A DNA stretch of 64,000 nt from Natronomonas halophila (GCF_013391085.1 NZ_CP058334.1:1364001-1428000); one strand, 5' to 3'. Positions 51,586 to 60,573 are shown, counted from the first letter of the stretch. Notes: generated by a model from the sequence alone, not told the origin. Numbers and translations: made by a program.

Positions 51586-51735
51586 CGCCGATACCGGCCC
51601 CGAGGCCGCGAGCGACCGGCGACTAGCCGGATGTTCGATTCTGCCGCCCTACATCGTATCATCACTGGTCCGCGATATATCCAATAATGTTAGGCACGGC
51701 AATAATCCGGATGCCGACCGGACTATTGATAACTA

Positions 51736-53550
51736 ATGGCAGACGCCGACGACCGTGGACAGTTGCTGGTCATCGGGGCCGTGGCGATGGCGCTGGTATT
51801 GGTGGGGTTCGGAATCGTGCTCAACGCGGTTCTGTACACCGACGCGCGGGCGGCCCAGGAGCGAGCCACGAGCGGCGGTGATACCTATCGGTTCCACCAG
51901 TCGATACACGACGGTATCGGCGGCGGCGTCTTCTATGCCAACTACGACGACTACGGGAGTTACGCCCGACTCGTCGACCGCGTCCGAACCAGCACGCGGA
52001 CGTGGACGGAAAACGCGAGCGCCCACTACGCGGTCAACGCCGTCGCCATCGTGAGTCGGGTCCGCGATTCGACGAACGGGACACAGGTGACCCAATCGGC
52101 CGACCGGCCGCTTACCAACGCCGGCGGCGAGTCCGACTGGACGGTCGCCTCGGACGTGACGGGCGTGCGCCGCTTCTCGTTGAACGTCTCCCGGGATTCG
52201 CTCGTAGAGTCCGCCGCCGACCCGACGGTGTCGGACCTGAACTCGCAGGGCGTCACACGGATACGGGCTGAAGACGACGACAGCGCGGCCGAACGGACCG
52301 TCTACCTCTATCGCAACAGCAGCGATTACGTGGTCGTAGAGACGGCCCACAACGGTACGTCGCTCGGCAGGTGCAGCGTACAGGCGCCGGAGGCCGCCGT
52401 CGATTTGACCGAGGGAACGGTCGCGAGTCAGAACTGTCCGAGCCTTCAGTTCCCCGCCCTCGCGGGCCCCTACAGTATCGAAATCGAAAACGGGGACAGC
52501 GCGACTGCCCGCTATTCGCTCGTCGTCGACGAGGAACGGCAGAACCTCGACGACGATAATTTCACCGGCGCCGGAAGCGACTGCGGTGGCACTGCCGGCC
52601 CCATGGCGACGCGGGCGCTCTACTCGGCGACGGTCAACGCCTCCTATCTCACCGACAAGCAGGCCTACCGGACGAACGTGACCGTCGCCCCCGAAACCAC
52701 GCCGCGCGGGCGAACGTACTCCGTCGGCAGCGGTAGCACGGTCCCCCGAGAACTCGTCTACACGAACTCGTCGGGCGGGCTGTTCTCCATCTCCACGGGC
52801 GGTGCCGTGACCGAATATCCGGTCACCGACGCACAAGCAATCGGCCCGCGGACCGCCGACCTCGACGGCGACGGCGCCTGCGAAATCCCGTACGTGAACA
52901 GTTCGAACGTGTTGAAGCTCGTCGACGGGGGCGGCGATATCGACACGCTCGCGGAGAGCGCGACCAAATCGAAAACACGGCTCGCTGTCGGGACCTGGAA
53001 CGGCAAGCAGGGCGTCTACTACGTCAACAGTTCCGACGGGAAGATGTATCGAGCGACACCCGGTGAATCGCCGACGGTCGTCCTCGCAGCCGACGGCGAC
53101 ACCGACGGTATCGGCGCCGTTGCGGGCATCGCCGACTACAACAGCGATGGTGACACCGACATCGTGTTCACCGACGGCTCACAGCTCGTCACCTACTACG
53201 ACGACGGAACCACCCACGAAACGTCCGAAGGCGTCGGGCAGAACAACGGCGTCGCGGTCGGCGACCCGAAGGACTTCAACGGGAACGGAAGCCGACGGGC
53301 CCCGATAGTCGACGGGAGCAACAACGTTGCGCTACTACCCACGTCGGGGACGAGCGAGGACCTGACGAGTAGCGGCCCGGCCGCGAAATCGCCCGTCGCC
53401 GGCATCGACTGGACGGGTGACGGCGACAAAGAAGTCGTCTACATCCACAACGGAGAACTCTACTACGTCACGCTCGGTGGAACTATCGAACGGATCAACG
53501 ACGCCAGCGGGGACCCGGTTTCCGCCGAGGACGACCGGGGGGTGGCCTGA
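51736..53550 (+). CDS. Pilin-like surface protein with FG-GAP/VCBS-type beta-propeller repeats
   Basis: 604 residues. The N-terminus MADADDRGQLLVIGAVAMALVLVG fits a class III (type IV pilin-like) signal: charged head, RG cleavage site, then an uninterrupted helix. A beta-rich domain follows (~45-340, many NxS/T sequons). Residues ~365-570 contain four D-x-D/N-x-D/N-G calcium-type loops: DLDGDG (375), DYNSDG (467), DFNGNG (513), DWTGDG (558), the last three about 45 residues apart, as in FG-GAP/VCBS blades. First of five tightly packed genes. Likely a minor pilin or adhesin carrying a propeller; ligand unknown. Confidence 0.78.
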   Translation: MADADDRGQLLVIGAVAMALVLVGFGIVLNAVLYTDARAAQERATSGGDTYRFHQSIHDGIGGGVFYANYDDYGSYARLVDRVRTSTRTWTENASAHYAVNAVAIVSRVRDSTNGTQVTQSADRPLTNAGGESDWTVASDVTGVRRFSLNVSRDSLVESAADPTVSDLNSQGVTRIRAEDDDSAAERTVYLYRNSSDYVVVETAHNGTSLGRCSVQAPEAAVDLTEGTVASQNCPSLQFPALAGPYSIEIENGDSATARYSLVVDEERQNLDDDNFTGAGSDCGGTAGPMATRALYSATVNASYLTDKQAYRTNVTVAPETTPRGRTYSVGSGSTVPRELVYTNSSGGLFSISTGGAVTEYPVTDAQAIGPRTADLDGDGACEIPYVNSSNVLKLVDGGGDIDTLAESATKSKTRLAVGTWNGKQGVYYVNSSDGKMYRATPGESPTVVLAADGDTDGIGAVAGIADYNSDGDTDIVFTDGSQLVTYYDDGTTHETSEGVGQNNGVAVGDPKDFNGNGSRRAPIVDGSNNVALLPTSGTSEDLTSSGPAAKSPVAGIDWTGDGDKEVVYIHNGELYYVTLGGTIERINDASGDPVSAEDDRGVA

Positions 53551-53966
53551 TGCCGGACAACCGCGCACAGACGGCACTCGATTATGCAATCGGTATCGGG
53601 GTGTTCATCATCGCCGTCGCGCTGGCGTTCACGTTCGCGATGAACATCCTCGCGCCGACGACCGACACGAAGGGCCACGGTAACCTCGTAGCCGACCGGA
53701 CGGCGACGCATCTGGCGGTCGAGGAACTGGCCGACGAGCGGTACGTCTGGAACCGTACGGCCGTCGACGCGTTCTTCGCGCTGTCACCGCCCGACGCAGT
53801 CGACCGGGTGCCGCTCGATGACGGCCAGTGGAACGCGACGCTCGAAGCCGGGGGGAATAGATGGACGGTCGGCCCGACGCCACCGGACCGCAGCAGTATC
53901 GGCACGGCGTGGCGCGTCGGCACGCTCGACGGAAACAGGGCCGACCTCCGGGTTCGGGTGTGGTAA
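53550..53966 (+). CDS. Pilin-like small protein
   Basis: 138 residues. N-terminus MPDNRAQTALDYAIGIGVFIIA has a class III signal (NRA then hydrophobic helix to about residue 33), with an acidic residue near position +5 of the mature form as in many pilins. The rest is a small beta domain. Its ATG overlaps the upstream stop by one base. Belongs to a haloarchaeal DUF group found in pilin clusters. Confidence 0.72.
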   Translation: MPDNRAQTALDYAIGIGVFIIAVALAFTFAMNILAPTTDTKGHGNLVADRTATHLAVEELADERYVWNRTAVDAFFALSPPDAVDRVPLDDGQWNATLEAGGNRWTVGPTPPDRSSIGTAWRVGTLDGNRADLRVRVW

Positions 53967-53968
53967 CC

Positions 53969-54550
53969 ATGCGAGCACAGGCTCACGCACTGGAAGGCGT
54001 CATGGCCTCGTTGATAATCCTGCTGGGGCTGTTTTTCGCCCTGCAAGCGGTGACGGTGACGCCGCTGACGGCCAGTCTCGCCCAACAGCACGTCGCCGAC
54101 CAGGGGCAGGCGGCGGCGACGGGAACGCTGACCGCAGCCCAGGAGACCGGCGACCTACGGCCGACGCTGCTGTACTGGAACGAGAGCAGGGCGACCTTCC
54201 ACGGGGCGACGGGGCGCGGCTTTTACGTGGCCGGTGGGCCGCCGACGGCGTTGGGCGGAATGCTCAACGAGACGTTCAATCCGCGGCGGCTCGTCTTCAA
54301 CGTCAATCTCGTCTATCTGGATTCCGCGGGCAACCGCCAGCGGCGGCCGCTCGTCCGGTCGGGCGAACCGCCGGCGGACGTCGTCGTCGCGACGCGGACC
54401 GTGACGCTCTACGACCACGACCGACTGCGGGACGCCTCCGGCGAGCCGACGAACACGCACCTCGAAAACGGGAGCTACTTCGCGCCCGACGTCGGCTCCG
54501 GTGAGGTCTACAACGTCGTCGAAATCGAGGTGGTCATATGGCAGGGATAG
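53969..54550 (+). CDS. Pilin-like protein
   Basis: 193 residues from the ATG at 53969: MRAQAHALEGVMASLIILLG. The RA cleavage site, Glu at about +6 of the mature chain and the long helix give a class III signal. A beta-rich domain follows with NESRATFHG and YWNESR sequons. Two bases separate it from the previous gene and it overlaps the next by 13 bases. Confidence 0.72.
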   Translation: MRAQAHALEGVMASLIILLGLFFALQAVTVTPLTASLAQQHVADQGQAAATGTLTAAQETGDLRPTLLYWNESRATFHGATGRGFYVAGGPPTALGGMLNETFNPRRLVFNVNLVYLDSAGNRQRRPLVRSGEPPADVVVATRTVTLYDHDRLRDASGEPTNTHLENGSYFAPDVGSGEVYNVVEIEVVIWQG

Positions 54551-54987
54551 ACGCCGAACGCGGCCTTTCGCCGGCGGTCAACTTCGTGCTCGTGACGGGC
54601 ATCAGTCTGCTCCTTATCGGGAGCCTGTTCACCGGCATCTCGGGCGTTCTCGAAGACCGCCGCGAGGCCGCCGTCGATGACGGCCTCGAAGTGACGGGCC
54701 ACCAACTCGCCGCCGATATCGCGGCGGCCGACCGGGCGGCCCAGACCGCCGGAGAGGGCCACATCACCGTCGAATCGCGACTCCCCACCCGTATCGCGGG
54801 CACGCGCTATTCGGTCGAAATACGGCGGGACGGGTCGTCGGTCGTGTTGCTACTGCGGTCCGACGACCCCGCGGCTACGGCCCGGACGACCGTGAACAAC
54901 GAGACGGCCATCGAGACGGGGACGTACAACGGCGGAGCGATACGGCTCGACTGGAGCGGCGATACCATCGAGGTGAACGATGTCTAG
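54538..54987 (+). CDS. Pilin-like protein
   Basis: 149 residues. N-terminus MAGIDAERGLSPAVNFVLVTGISLLLIG: RG followed by LSPAV closely resembles haloarchaeal pilins (RG-xSPVIG). The C-terminal part is a short beta domain (YSVEIRRDGSSVVLLLRSDD). It overlaps the next gene by eight bases. Role inferred as a minor pilin or pilus-assembly factor. Confidence 0.73.
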   Translation: MAGIDAERGLSPAVNFVLVTGISLLLIGSLFTGISGVLEDRREAAVDDGLEVTGHQLAADIAAADRAAQTAGEGHITVESRLPTRIAGTRYSVEIRRDGSSVVLLLRSDDPAATARTTVNNETAIETGTYNGGAIRLDWSGDTIEVNDV

Positions 54988-55705
54988 GGGCGTCTCACAG
55001 CTGGTCGGCTTCGTGCTCGTATTCACCATCGTGCTGTCGACTGCCGGCGTCGCCTACACCGCCGGCGTCTCGTCGCTCGGCGAGGTTCGGAGCGCCGAAC
55101 AGGCGAACAACGCCGAACGGGGGTTCCAGTCGCTGTCCCACAACATCGACGACATGGTGGCCAGCGACGCGACGCGGCGCGTCACGAGCGTCAGACTCGG
55201 CGGCGGGACGCTCACCTACGGTGATACCGTGACGATGAACCTCACGGTCGTCGGCAAGGACGTCAGTTACGGGGCGTCGTATCGCCCGCTCGTCTACGAG
55301 ACCGAAAACGGCGAACGGTTCGTCTATTCGGGCGGGATGGTGACTCGCGGACGGGAGAGCGGCCACGCGGTCGTCCGACAACCGCCGTTCAGGTTCGGGA
55401 CCGACACGCTGGTTCCGTTCATGGTCACGCGTCCCACCGGGTCGAACGCCGGCGCCATATCCGGCCGGACGACGGTCGCGATTCGGACCACCCTCGGCGG
55501 CAGACAGGAGTTCGCCCGGCGTACTGACGGGCCCTACACGATACGGTTCAACGTCACGACCTCCCGGACCGACGTCTGGCAGCGGACACTCGAATCGAAC
55601 GGCCTCGATTGTTCAACCGCCGATGCGACGACGGTTACCTGCGAGACGACGACCCAGAGTATCCATGTCGCGCTGGTCCGCCTCAACGTGAAGTACGTGG
55701 CCTGA
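54980..55705 (+). CDS. Pilin-like protein
   Basis: 241 residues. N-terminus MSRGVSQLVGFVLVFTIVLSTAG: RG then VSQLVGFVLVF is a class III signal. The mature region (~30-241) is mainly beta strand, ending RLNVKYVA, with several sequons (MNLTVVG, RFNVTTS). Last gene of the five-gene unit; convergent with the sixth pilin-like gene 24 bases away. Confidence 0.74.
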   Translation: MSRGVSQLVGFVLVFTIVLSTAGVAYTAGVSSLGEVRSAEQANNAERGFQSLSHNIDDMVASDATRRVTSVRLGGGTLTYGDTVTMNLTVVGKDVSYGASYRPLVYETENGERFVYSGGMVTRGRESGHAVVRQPPFRFGTDTLVPFMVTRPTGSNAGAISGRTTVAIRTTLGGRQEFARRTDGPYTIRFNVTTSRTDVWQRTLESNGLDCSTADATTVTCETTTQSIHVALVRLNVKYVA

Positions 55706-55729
55706 CGTGAGAATACCCGCGGGGCGCCC

Positions 55730-57157
55730 TCAGTCCGCTCGCGTCACGTTGACGGCGTTGTCGGTGATATGCAGGTAGGTGACGACTTCCGACTGACCGT
55801 AGTCGAGGGTTCCGCTGGAGGCGGATTCGGAGACGCTCCCCGAGGAACTCCGCGCATTGCCGTTGCCCTTATCGGACACCGTCAGGTCGACGCTCGACCC
55901 GAACAGCGCCAGATAGTGGTTGACGAGTTGGTCGACCTCGGTCGAGTCCCCGTGTGTGAACGTCTCCGGTTCGTCGGCATCGTGGTCGAAGTCGACGCTA
56001 CTGGGGCCGCTGACGTATTCGAACGATTCCGCGCCGGTCAGGTTGACCGATAGCGTGGGCGTCCCGTCGCAGCTGTACGAGAAGGCGCTGTCGCTCCCGT
56101 TTTCGACGAAGGCGTCGTTCGCACGCCAGACGTGTTCGTTGCCGTCGGCGTCCTCGTAGCGAATCGTCGAGTCGACCTCACCGCCATTGCACGGCTTTCC
56201 GCCATCGGAGACCAACGAGATTTCGAAGGACTGCTCCGCCGTCGATTCCTGCAGCGACCATTCGAGGTTCGCGAAGTTGGCGGCGTCCTCGTCGGGCCGG
56301 AGCGTGAGTTCGAACTGGTCGACGGAGTGGCTGTCGTTCAGACCGCGGAGGCGGACGTCGTTGCCCGCACGCGGCATCTGGAACGGCCCCAACATCCCGT
56401 TGGCCGTCAGGCTGAGCGTCACGGTCTTGCGGTTGTGGTTGACGGACTCGACGTCGCCGTCGGTCTGGGTCCGGAAGTACTCCGCCCAAGCCTCGTAGTA
56501 GTCGCTCTGGACGGTCACGTGAACCCTCCCGCCGCCCACCGGGTTGCGATACGAATCGCCCGTCGCGTTGTAGGTCTCGTTGGAGGGATACACCGGCGCG
56601 TCCTGAACCGCGGGCGAGACGCGGACGGTCGACCCGTCGATCGACCCGACGTCGCCCTGTGTTCGGAGCACCGGAAGCGTGAGCGTCTTCCGCTGGTAAT
56701 GCAGTTCCGGCGGTGAGACGAGAACGGACCCGCTGCCGTGGCCGTTCCCGCGGAAGACGCCGCCGCCCTGATAGGCCACGTTCGTCCCGCCGTTCTCGTA
56801 GACCACCGCCCCGAGCGTCCGATTATAGATGGTCTCGGTGTTGCCATTGGAGTAGTTGATGTGTCTGACCCGAATCCAACCGGCGTCCTCCTGAACCGTC
56901 GCGTCGCCGTCCACGCGGGCAAAGGAGACGGTTCGGGACCCGGATTCGCCGACCCCGACGAGGGAGGCCTGACGGTCGAACTGTGCCATCGTGGTTTCGG
57001 CCTGCTGTATGTCGGCGTCGGAGCGCGTCTCGGTGATGGCCTGATTGCCCATCAGCAGTACCCCCCCGGAGCCGACCGTAATCATCCCGATGAGCAGAAC
57101 GACGGACATGACGCTCGACTGCGCTCGGCCATCCGCCGTCACCGCCGTGTTATCCAT
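55730..57157 (-). CDS. Large pilin-like surface protein
   Basis: 475 residues. N-terminus MDNTAVTADGRAQSSVMSVVLLIGMITVGSGGVLL in overlapping pieces: RA cleavage site followed by the hydrophobic helix. The long remainder is beta-rich and Asn/Gly/Ser-rich, with many sequons (YSNGN, NYSNG, NDSHS). Near the C-terminus DLTVSDKGNGNARSSSGSV resembles a surface-protein linker. Convergent with the five-gene cluster. The ATG at 57157 is preferred over a GTG two codons upstream. Confidence 0.72.
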   Translation of the reverse strand: MDNTAVTADGRAQSSVMSVVLLIGMITVGSGGVLLMGNQAITETRSDADIQQAETTMAQFDRQASLVGVGESGSRTVSFARVDGDATVQEDAGWIRVRHINYSNGNTETIYNRTLGAVVYENGGTNVAYQGGGVFRGNGHGSGSVLVSPPELHYQRKTLTLPVLRTQGDVGSIDGSTVRVSPAVQDAPVYPSNETYNATGDSYRNPVGGGRVHVTVQSDYYEAWAEYFRTQTDGDVESVNHNRKTVTLSLTANGMLGPFQMPRAGNDVRLRGLNDSHSVDQFELTLRPDEDAANFANLEWSLQESTAEQSFEISLVSDGGKPCNGGEVDSTIRYEDADGNEHVWRANDAFVENGSDSAFSYSCDGTPTLSVNLTGAESFEYVSGPSSVDFDHDADEPETFTHGDSTEVDQLVNHYLALFGSSVDLTVSDKGNGNARSSSGSVSESASSGTLDYGQSEVVTYLHITDNAVNVTRAD

Positions 57158-57258
57158 ACCCACAGGTACTGGTCACTCAGCCTTCATTAGCAGGCCTATA
57201 CAGTTTGGGTATCCAGAAGTCGACGGCGTGGGAGGTTCACATCGGGGTCGAACGAGGC

Positions 57259-57486
57259 TTACCGGAGGCCGAACGCACGAACCGACGCGTAGCCCGCGAT
57301 GACGGCCAGCGAGGCCGCGCCGACCGCGACGAGGAAGAATATCGGCGCGGTCGTCGCGCCGTAGGCGGTCGCCTGTATCGCGCCGAAAGCCGACATCGCG
57401 GCGAGCCACATGAAGCCGATCCCGTAGACGGCGTCCCGAACCCGAATGAAGCCGTCGCCGGGGTCCTCGACCGGGTCGTCGCTCAT
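57259..57486 (-). CDS. Small two-helix membrane protein
   Basis: 75 residues from the ATG at 57486. Acidic N-terminus (SDDPVEDPGDGFIRVRDAV), then helices AVYGIGFMWLAAMSAFGAI and APIFFLVAVGAASLAVIAGYASV. Function unknown. It faces the HhH gene divergently with 86 bases between starts. Confidence 0.66.
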   Translation of the reverse strand: MSDDPVEDPGDGFIRVRDAVYGIGFMWLAAMSAFGAIQATAYGATTAPIFFLVAVGAASLAVIAGYASVRAFGLR

Positions 57487-57572
57487 ATCCGAACGCGGGC
57501 GTCCGAACCGATAAGCCCTCGCTTCCCGATGGGGGGTTAACTTATTACTCGCGGCGGCGCACATCGCTTCCC

Positions 57573-58244
57573 ATGCCAGAGTTGTCCGTCTCCGAAGCCC
57601 AACTCCAGCGGCTCGAATCGGTCCGCGAGGACCTCGAAGCCGCCTACGTCGGCCCCTACGGGACCATCAGCCGCGAGGAAGCCCTCGAATACCTGCTGGA
57701 CACCTACACGCCACCGGAGGAACACGACGCGGAGGCCGATACGACGGCCGCCGAGACGGGAGGAGAGACCGCCGAACCCGACCCAGAGACGGAAGCGACC
57801 AGCGATGTCGACACCGATACCCAACCGGTCGGCGAACTCACCGACATCGTCGGCGTCGGCGAGGCGACCGCCGAGGCGCTCGCGGCAGCCGGCTTCGGTT
57901 CGATAGCCGACGTTCGGGACGCCGACCCCGCGGCCCTGACCGCCGCGGACGGCATCGCGGAAAAACAGGCCATCGATATCAAGGCCGAAATCGCCGATTT
58001 CGACGGTCCCGGCAGCGACGACGAGAGCGATGGCGACACGGACGCCACGGCCCCGGGCGAAACCGAGGACGAAAGCCCGGAAAACACCCTTCAGCAGGCG
58101 ATGAGCCTGCTGGAACAGCACGACGACAAGTGGCGGGAGAGTTCGGGCGACGAACCCTACGAAGTCGACCTTCCGGACGGGGGGACCGAGGCGGTCCGCA
58201 CGAAGGACGACATCAAGCGCCTGCTGTTCAAACACTGGCGATGA
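57573..58244 (+). CDS. Helix-hairpin-helix protein with conserved C-terminal module
   Basis: 223 residues. Residues 1-45 are helical (ELSVSEAQLQRLESVREDLE, ISREEALEYLLDTY). After an acidic Thr/Glu linker, residues ~87-135 contain two HhH-type motifs (LTDIVGVGEATAEALAAAGFGS, IADVRDADPAALTAADGI), likely nonspecific DNA or RNA binding. A second acidic linker leads to a C-terminal ~50-residue module (LLEQHDDKWRESSG, YEVDLPDGGTEAVRTKDDI, KRLLFKHWR) that also ends the next gene's product. Followed by that zinc-ribbon gene after 43 bases. Confidence 0.76.
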   Translation: MPELSVSEAQLQRLESVREDLEAAYVGPYGTISREEALEYLLDTYTPPEEHDAEADTTAAETGGETAEPDPETEATSDVDTDTQPVGELTDIVGVGEATAEALAAAGFGSIADVRDADPAALTAADGIAEKQAIDIKAEIADFDGPGSDDESDGDTDATAPGETEDESPENTLQQAMSLLEQHDDKWRESSGDEPYEVDLPDGGTEAVRTKDDIKRLLFKHWR

Positions 58245-58287
58245 CCGGCGGCAATACTGATAGGCTCGCGGCCGCTACGGGCGACTA

Positions 58288-58734
58288 ATGGGGCTACTCG
58301 ACGGGGTTCGACGGTGGTGGAAACGACAGTTCGGCAACGGCGAGGAGGCCGACGGTGGCGCCGAAACCGCAAGCGATACCGGTTCGTCGACCCAGCCCAC
58401 CGGCGCGGGCTACGAGTGTGCCATCTGCGGCACCAGCGTCGAGGGGCCCGAGGCGACCTGTCCCGTCTGCCAGTCCGGCGATATCGTCGCCGCCGACCGG
58501 GATACGTCCGACGGCCGGTCGGCGCCGGCGACCACCCGTCAGCATATCGAGGACAGCGACGACGAGACGGTCAACCGCCTCCAGCAGGTCCACGACAGCA
58601 GCGAGATTCTGGCGGCACACGAGGACCACTGGACGGAGGCCGACGGCGAGTTCCGCGTCGAAACCCCCGACGGTGAGGTGACGGTTACCTCCCGAATCGA
58701 GGTGGCCGCGCTGCTGGAAGAACACTACAAGTAA
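58288..58734 (+). CDS. Zinc-ribbon protein with the same C-terminal module as its neighbour
   Basis: 148 residues. A basic amphipathic N-terminus (MGLLDGVRRWWKRQFGNG) may contact membrane or nucleic acid. Residues ~47-70 hold a zinc ribbon, CAICGTSVEGPEATCPVC. The last ~50 residues (ILAAHEDHWTEADG, FRVETPDGEVTVTSRI, VAALLEEHYK) align with the end of the HhH protein at 57573-58244. Function unknown; the two genes look like a functional pair. Confidence 0.72.
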   Translation: MGLLDGVRRWWKRQFGNGEEADGGAETASDTGSSTQPTGAGYECAICGTSVEGPEATCPVCQSGDIVAADRDTSDGRSAPATTRQHIEDSDDETVNRLQQVHDSSEILAAHEDHWTEADGEFRVETPDGEVTVTSRIEVAALLEEHYK

Positions 58735-58759
58735 AGGCGCTGGCGGTCGGCCATCGGCC

Positions 58760-59527
58760 ATGAGCGTCGAGTTATCACGCGACGGACGCGTCGGCACCAT
58801 CACCATCTCGAACCCCGAACGGAAGAACGCGGTCGACGCGCCGACCGCGGAGACGATGGCCGACTACGTACACGAACTCGCCTACGACGACGACATCCGG
58901 TGTGTCGTCGTCACCGGCGAGGGCGACGCCTTCTGTTCCGGCCTCGATTTGGCGGGCGATATGGGCGGCGGCGACGTGATGGCGGAACTGGAAAACGGCC
59001 TCAACGCCATTGCCCTCGGCCTGATGCGCATGAAGAAACCGACCGTTGCCCGAGTTCCCGGCCCCGCGGTCGGCGCGGGCGCCTCCATCGCGGCGGCCTG
59101 TGACTTCGTCTATCCCGTCGAGGGCACCTTCTTCGAGTGGGGCTTTACGAACATCGGGCTGGCACCGGACACCGGCGCGACGTATATCCTCCCGCGACTG
59201 GTCGGCCTCCGGCAGGCGCTGGAGTTGATGATTACGGGCAAGCGCATCGACGCCGACCGGGCGGTCGAGTTGGGTATCGCCAACGAGACCGTGCCCGAGG
59301 ACGACTTCGATGCGTTCGTCGACGAGCGCGCCGAGACGCTGGCCGGGCGGCCGACCAAAGCCGTCGCCGCCGCGAAACGCCTGACCTACCGGAGTTTCGA
59401 CCGGTCGATGGAGGAGACCCTCCGCGAGGAGGGCCTCGCACAGGAGGAGATGATAGAAAGCGAGGACTTCATGGAGGGTGTCGCGGCGTTCATGGCCGAC
59501 CGGGAACCGGAATTCGAGGGGCGGTAG
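58760..59527 (+). CDS. Enoyl-CoA hydratase/isomerase family protein
   Basis: 255-residue crotonase-fold protein. ISNPERKNAVDAPTAETMAD, GEGDAFCSGLDLAGDMGGG (oxyanion and CoA region), PAVGAGASIAAACDFVY and GLAPDTGATYILPRLVG are typical. An acidic residue at the usual second catalytic Glu (LAPDTGA) is Asp, so hydratase activity is less sure than isomerase or another crotonase reaction. Possible role in fatty-acid or aromatic degradation; no pathway neighbours. Confidence 0.87.
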   Translation: MSVELSRDGRVGTITISNPERKNAVDAPTAETMADYVHELAYDDDIRCVVVTGEGDAFCSGLDLAGDMGGGDVMAELENGLNAIALGLMRMKKPTVARVPGPAVGAGASIAAACDFVYPVEGTFFEWGFTNIGLAPDTGATYILPRLVGLRQALELMITGKRIDADRAVELGIANETVPEDDFDAFVDERAETLAGRPTKAVAAAKRLTYRSFDRSMEETLREEGLAQEEMIESEDFMEGVAAFMADREPEFEGR

Positions 59528-59628
59528 ACGGCCGAGACCGGCACCGTCGGGCGCCCGACGGCGTGTTTTATACCCCCTCCTATGCGGGGAGGTAACTCAA
59601 TACGCCCGTGTATCGTTGGCACATCTGT

Positions 59629-60573
59629 ATGACACAGATACGGGATGACAGCCGCGAGATGCGCATCAGCGAGGATACCGTCGGCGGCGGCTATTTCAAA
59701 CACGCCGTCTACAACCACTGGGACCCCTACGAGGACATCGAGGCCGAACTCATCCAGACGGACCTCGAACGGAGCGTGGACTCGGATTTCACCGAAGACG
59801 AGTATTTCGAGACGATGCAGTATCTCGCGCTGTTCGGCGCGGGCGAGGAGGCGGTCACCGAGGACCTCGCACCACTGATGCTCGCGCTGGAGGACATCAA
59901 CGACCAGATGTTCGTCTCCTCCCAGATTTACGAGGAGGCCAAACACACCCAGTTCTTCGACCGCTACTGGCGGGAGGTTATCTACCCCATCGCCGAGGAA
60001 CAGGGCTTCGAGAAGGTCGCCCCCACCGACCAGCGGTTCTTCCCGGACGGCTACATCGACCTCTTCGACCGCACCGAGGAGGCCATGGAGACGCTTTTGA
60101 CCGACGACACGCCCGAAAACCGCGTCCGAGCGTACTGTCGCTACCATCTGGTCGTCGAATCCGTGCTGGCCCAGACCGGCTACTACGGCATCACGAACGT
60201 GATGGGCCCCGACGAGGACAGCGAGGTCGCGCTCCGACAGGACACCCCACACCTGCCGGGCCTCGTCAAGGGCGTCAACTACATCCGCAGCGACGAGGGG
60301 CGCCACGTCGGCTTCGGGATGCAGAAAGTCCAGAAACACATCGCCGAGGACGACGTCGACCCCGATATCGTTCAGGAGACGCTGATGGACCTGATGCCGC
60401 TCGTCGCCGAAACCGTCTCCGTCGGCGACGGCGTCGTCGACCCGATGCCGCTTGTCAACTACGCCCGCGACAAACTCTCCCGCCGCATCGACATCATCAC
60501 CGACGCCGACGCAGAAATCCCGCCCGTCGAGGAACTGGTCGCGCTGGACGACGCACCCGCGGCCGCCGACTGA
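59629..60573 (+). CDS. R2-like ligand-binding oxidase (R2lox family)
   Basis: 314-residue ferritin-like di-metal carboxylate protein related to ribonucleotide reductase R2. Start at 59629 (MTQIRDDSREMRISED). Metal ligands can be placed at Glu73 in GEEAVT, Glu103/His106 in EEAKH, Glu177 in LVVESV, and Glu223/His226 in DEGRH. Val76 and Tyr172 occupy the positions of the Val-Tyr ether cross-link of R2lox (three after the first Glu, five before the fourth ligand). R2lox uses a Mn/Fe centre and binds a fatty-acid-like ligand. The class I R2 alternative is less likely because of the Val and Tyr spacing. Confidence 0.8.
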   Translation: MTQIRDDSREMRISEDTVGGGYFKHAVYNHWDPYEDIEAELIQTDLERSVDSDFTEDEYFETMQYLALFGAGEEAVTEDLAPLMLALEDINDQMFVSSQIYEEAKHTQFFDRYWREVIYPIAEEQGFEKVAPTDQRFFPDGYIDLFDRTEEAMETLLTDDTPENRVRAYCRYHLVVESVLAQTGYYGITNVMGPDEDSEVALRQDTPHLPGLVKGVNYIRSDEGRHVGFGMQKVQKHIAEDDVDPDIVQETLMDLMPLVAETVSVGDGVVDPMPLVNYARDKLSRRIDIITDADAEIPPVEELVALDDAPAAAD

